Assembly: GCA_028716765.1 (NCBI GenBank)
Contig: JAQUPC010000108.1
Location: forward strand, 1 to 7,300
Source: Alphaproteobacteria bacterium
GTDB lineage: Bacteria > Pseudomonadota > Alphaproteobacteria > UBA9219
Direction of reading: 5' to 3'
DNA: 7,300 nucleotides
Shown one piece after another: positions 5,977 through 7,300 of the stretch. Each line of letters starts with the position of its first letter. The first letter of the stretch is position 1. The notes below the pieces were generated by a model that made no database searches, was not told where the DNA came from, and saw only the letters and a program-made list of their open reading frames with translations. Position numbers and translations under genes: made by a program.

Positions 5977-6039
5977 GGCAGGATCATCACTTCCCGAATT
6001 ACGCGAGAACTTCGGCCCGGGCCGTGCGTTTCCTAAATC
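5977..6039. other. Convergent intergenic gap without a clear terminator
   Basis: These 63 bp separate the ends of the yerC-like gene and the helicase gene. They contain the 12-bp palindrome cggcccgggccg (6013-6024), which has no loop and no following T-run on either strand. A hairpin gtgaag/cttcac (5950-5955 and 5963-5968) lies in the last codons of the yerC-like gene and also lacks a T-run. Termination may rely on Rho or on transcript collision. Confidence 0.4.
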
Positions 6040-7242
6040 TTAAGCCGCTTTTGCCGGCCCTTTGCCGCCGTGCGGTTTGCGGCGCTTGTGGCCCCAAAAC
6101 GGTTTGCGCTTGCCGTTGTTCTGGTGAGATGCGGGCCGTGAACCGTGGCCCTCGGCGTTTTTGCCGTGCATCAGGCGATGGATCGCGTTCCATTTGGCGC
6201 CGTCGTCCGGAGTCACCAGATTGACCGCCGCGCCTTCCGCGCCTGCGCGCGCCGTGCGACCGATGCGGTGGATGTAATCCTCCGGGCACTGCGGCAAATC
6301 GTAGTTGATCACATGCGCGATATGCGGAATGTCGAGCCCGCGCGCCGCGACGTCCGTCGCCACAAGAATGCGGTATTGCTTGTCGCGGAAGGATTGAATG
6401 ACGCGATCGCGCCGCCGTTGCTGCAGGTCGCCGTGAATGGCGTCCGCACGGAGATCCGCGCGGTTGAGCTTGTCGGCGAGCCGTTGTGTGCCGCGTTTCG
6501 TCTTTGCGAAGATGAGGATGGAGCCTTTGCGTTGCTCCAGCTGTTCCAGCAAATGCTGGTATTTGCCTTCGTTGCTGGTCTGGATCATCTCCTGCCGAAT
6601 CTTCTGCATCGGCAAGGTGGTCGAGCCGATGGCGATGCGCTCCGGATTGTTCAGGTATTTTCCGGAAAGCTTGACGATATTTTGCGGCAACGTCGCCGAA
6701 AACATCAACGTTTGCCGCGTATCGGGCAAGCGCTGGATGATCTTTTCGATTTGTATGCCGAAGCCCATGTCGAGCATCCGGTCGGCTTCGTCCAACACCA
6801 GAAAACGCACGTTGTTCAGCCTCAGGCTGCCGCGCGCAAGATGGTCGTTGATGCGCCCCGGCGTGCCGACGATAAGGCGCGGATGCTGTTGAAGCTGCCG
6901 GAACTGGCGCGGCATGGCTTCGCCGCCGATCAAAAGCGCCGTTTTGATATCCGCCACGGGAATCATTTGCTGCAAGGAAGCCATGACTTGTGCCGCGAGT
7001 TCGCGCGTCGGGGTCATGATCAACGCCGCCGCCTCGGGCCGGGCCATAAGGTGAGCGATAAGCGGAACGCCGAACGCGCCGGTTTTCCCGGTGCCGGTCT
7101 GGGCCGTGCCAAGAACGTCGCGGCCCGCAAGCGCCAGCGGAATGGTCTGCGACTGAATGGGGGTCGGTTTGGTAAAGGGGATGCGCGCGAGCGCCTTTAA
7201 TAGCTTTTCGGGAAGACCGAAGCCGTTAAAATCTTCTGACAT
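6040..7242 (-). CDS. rhlE: DEAD-box ATP-dependent RNA helicase, RhlE-like
   Basis: A 400-residue helicase that unwinds short RNA duplexes, acting in ribosome assembly or RNA decay. All motifs are present in order: the Q motif (Phe8 to Gln30, with KPTPIQ), AQTGTGKT (47-54), PTRELA (78-83), TPGR (127-130), DEAD (151-154), SAT (182-184), ATDVAARGLD (295-304) and HRIGRTARAG (325-334). The last 30 or so residues are a basic Lys/Arg/Gly/His-rich tail, as in RhlE-type enzymes, likely for RNA binding. The length is normal. The start is the ATG at 7240-7242; an upstream in-frame GTG at 7288-7290 adds a non-conserved leader and falls in an inverted repeat. The purine-rich sequence before the ATG (GAAAGTGAAAGAAAAGAAC) gives only a weak ribosome binding site. 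The symbol is by family resemblance. Confidence 0.93.
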   Translation of the reverse strand: MSEDFNGFGLPEKLLKALARIPFTKPTPIQSQTIPLALAGRDVLGTAQTGTGKTGAFGVPLIAHLMARPEAAALIMTPTRELAAQVMASLQQMIPVADIKTALLIGGEAMPRQFRQLQQHPRLIVGTPGRINDHLARGSLRLNNVRFLVLDEADRMLDMGFGIQIEKIIQRLPDTRQTLMFSATLPQNIVKLSGKYLNNPERIAIGSTTLPMQKIRQEMIQTSNEGKYQHLLEQLEQRKGSILIFAKTKRGTQRLADKLNRADLRADAIHGDLQQRRRDRVIQSFRDKQYRILVATDVAARGLDIPHIAHVINYDLPQCPEDYIHRIGRTARAGAEGAAVNLVTPDDGAKWNAIHRLMHGKNAEGHGSRPASHQNNGKRKPFWGHKRRKPHGGKGPAKAA

Positions 7243-7283
7243 GTTCTTTTCTTTCACTTTCACATAGATGTTTGGTAGAACCA

Positions 7284-7298
7284 GCGCCACCGTGGCGC
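7284..7298. repeat. Inverted repeat upstream of the helicase gene, near the window edge
   Basis: gcgccac-c-gtggcgc has perfect 7-bp arms around one base, 42 bp before the helicase ATG. It may be an operator or the stem of a terminator of a gene beyond the edge. With a one-base centre it is a better protein-binding dyad than a hairpin. Confidence 0.35.
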
Positions 7299-7300
7299 CG

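Noticed and set aside
6013..6024. Palindrome cggcccgggccg as a terminator between the convergent genes
   Set aside because: It has no loop and no T-run on either strand; most likely a chance GC-rich palindrome.
6145..7200. Long plus-strand open frame of 351 codons opposite the helicase gene
   Set aside because: It is antisense to a complete DEAD-box helicase; its Arg/Asp/Ala-rich translation is typical of a shadow frame.

Overview
The window looks like a chromosomal segment from an alphaproteobacterium. The coding sequences are GC-rich with G/C-ending codons. The recA promoter carries an exact copy of the alphaproteobacterial LexA box (GTTC-N7-GTTC). The gene set also fits that class: an MPP-like M16 peptidase, a YerC/YecD TrpR-type regulator, FkbM-type methyltransferases and an RhlE-type helicase. 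Species cannot be named from the sequence alone.

Layout, left to right. Positions 1-215 hold the C-terminal end of an unrecognised plus-strand gene cut by the window edge. Positions 216-278 are non-coding and contain an imperfect stem-loop. Positions 279-386 are a detached 35-codon copy of the 3' end of the M16 peptidase gene. Positions 401-1032 carry a toxin-first RelE/Xre toxin-antitoxin pair with a 19-bp palindromic operator. Positions 1123-2382 are the intact M16 zinc peptidase, whose last 35 codons match the detached copy. Positions 2383-2585 hold the recA terminator, a candidate peptidase promoter and a perfect DnaA box. Positions 2586-3680 are recA. Positions 3731-3789 are its promoter, with one perfect and one near-perfect SOS box. 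Positions 3860-5401 are two abutting SAM-dependent (FkbM-like) methyltransferase genes. All genes from the methyltransferases to the toxin-antitoxin pair lie on the minus strand. Positions 5632-5976 are a divergent plus-strand yerC-like regulator. It converges on an rhlE-like DEAD-box helicase gene (6040-7242, minus) that fills the right end.

The genes are mostly separate housekeeping units rather than one pathway: protein processing (M16), SOS recombination (recA), small-molecule or glycan O-methylation (the methyltransferase pair), transcriptional control (yerC) and RNA remodelling (rhlE). Only the methyltransferase pair and the toxin-antitoxin pair are clear operons.

The most unusual feature is the toxin-antitoxin cassette, which sits between two copies of the peptidase 3' end (280-386 and 1124-1230, 7 mismatches in 107 bp). 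Six of the seven differences are synonymous and the similarity stops exactly at the stop codon. The second copy therefore diverged while it was still coding, in another lineage, and was not made by a recent local duplication. The simplest reading is a small toxin-antitoxin island that arrived by recombination in the 3' end of the peptidase gene, bringing a replacement gene end and displacing the old one. No integrase or transposase is visible in the window.
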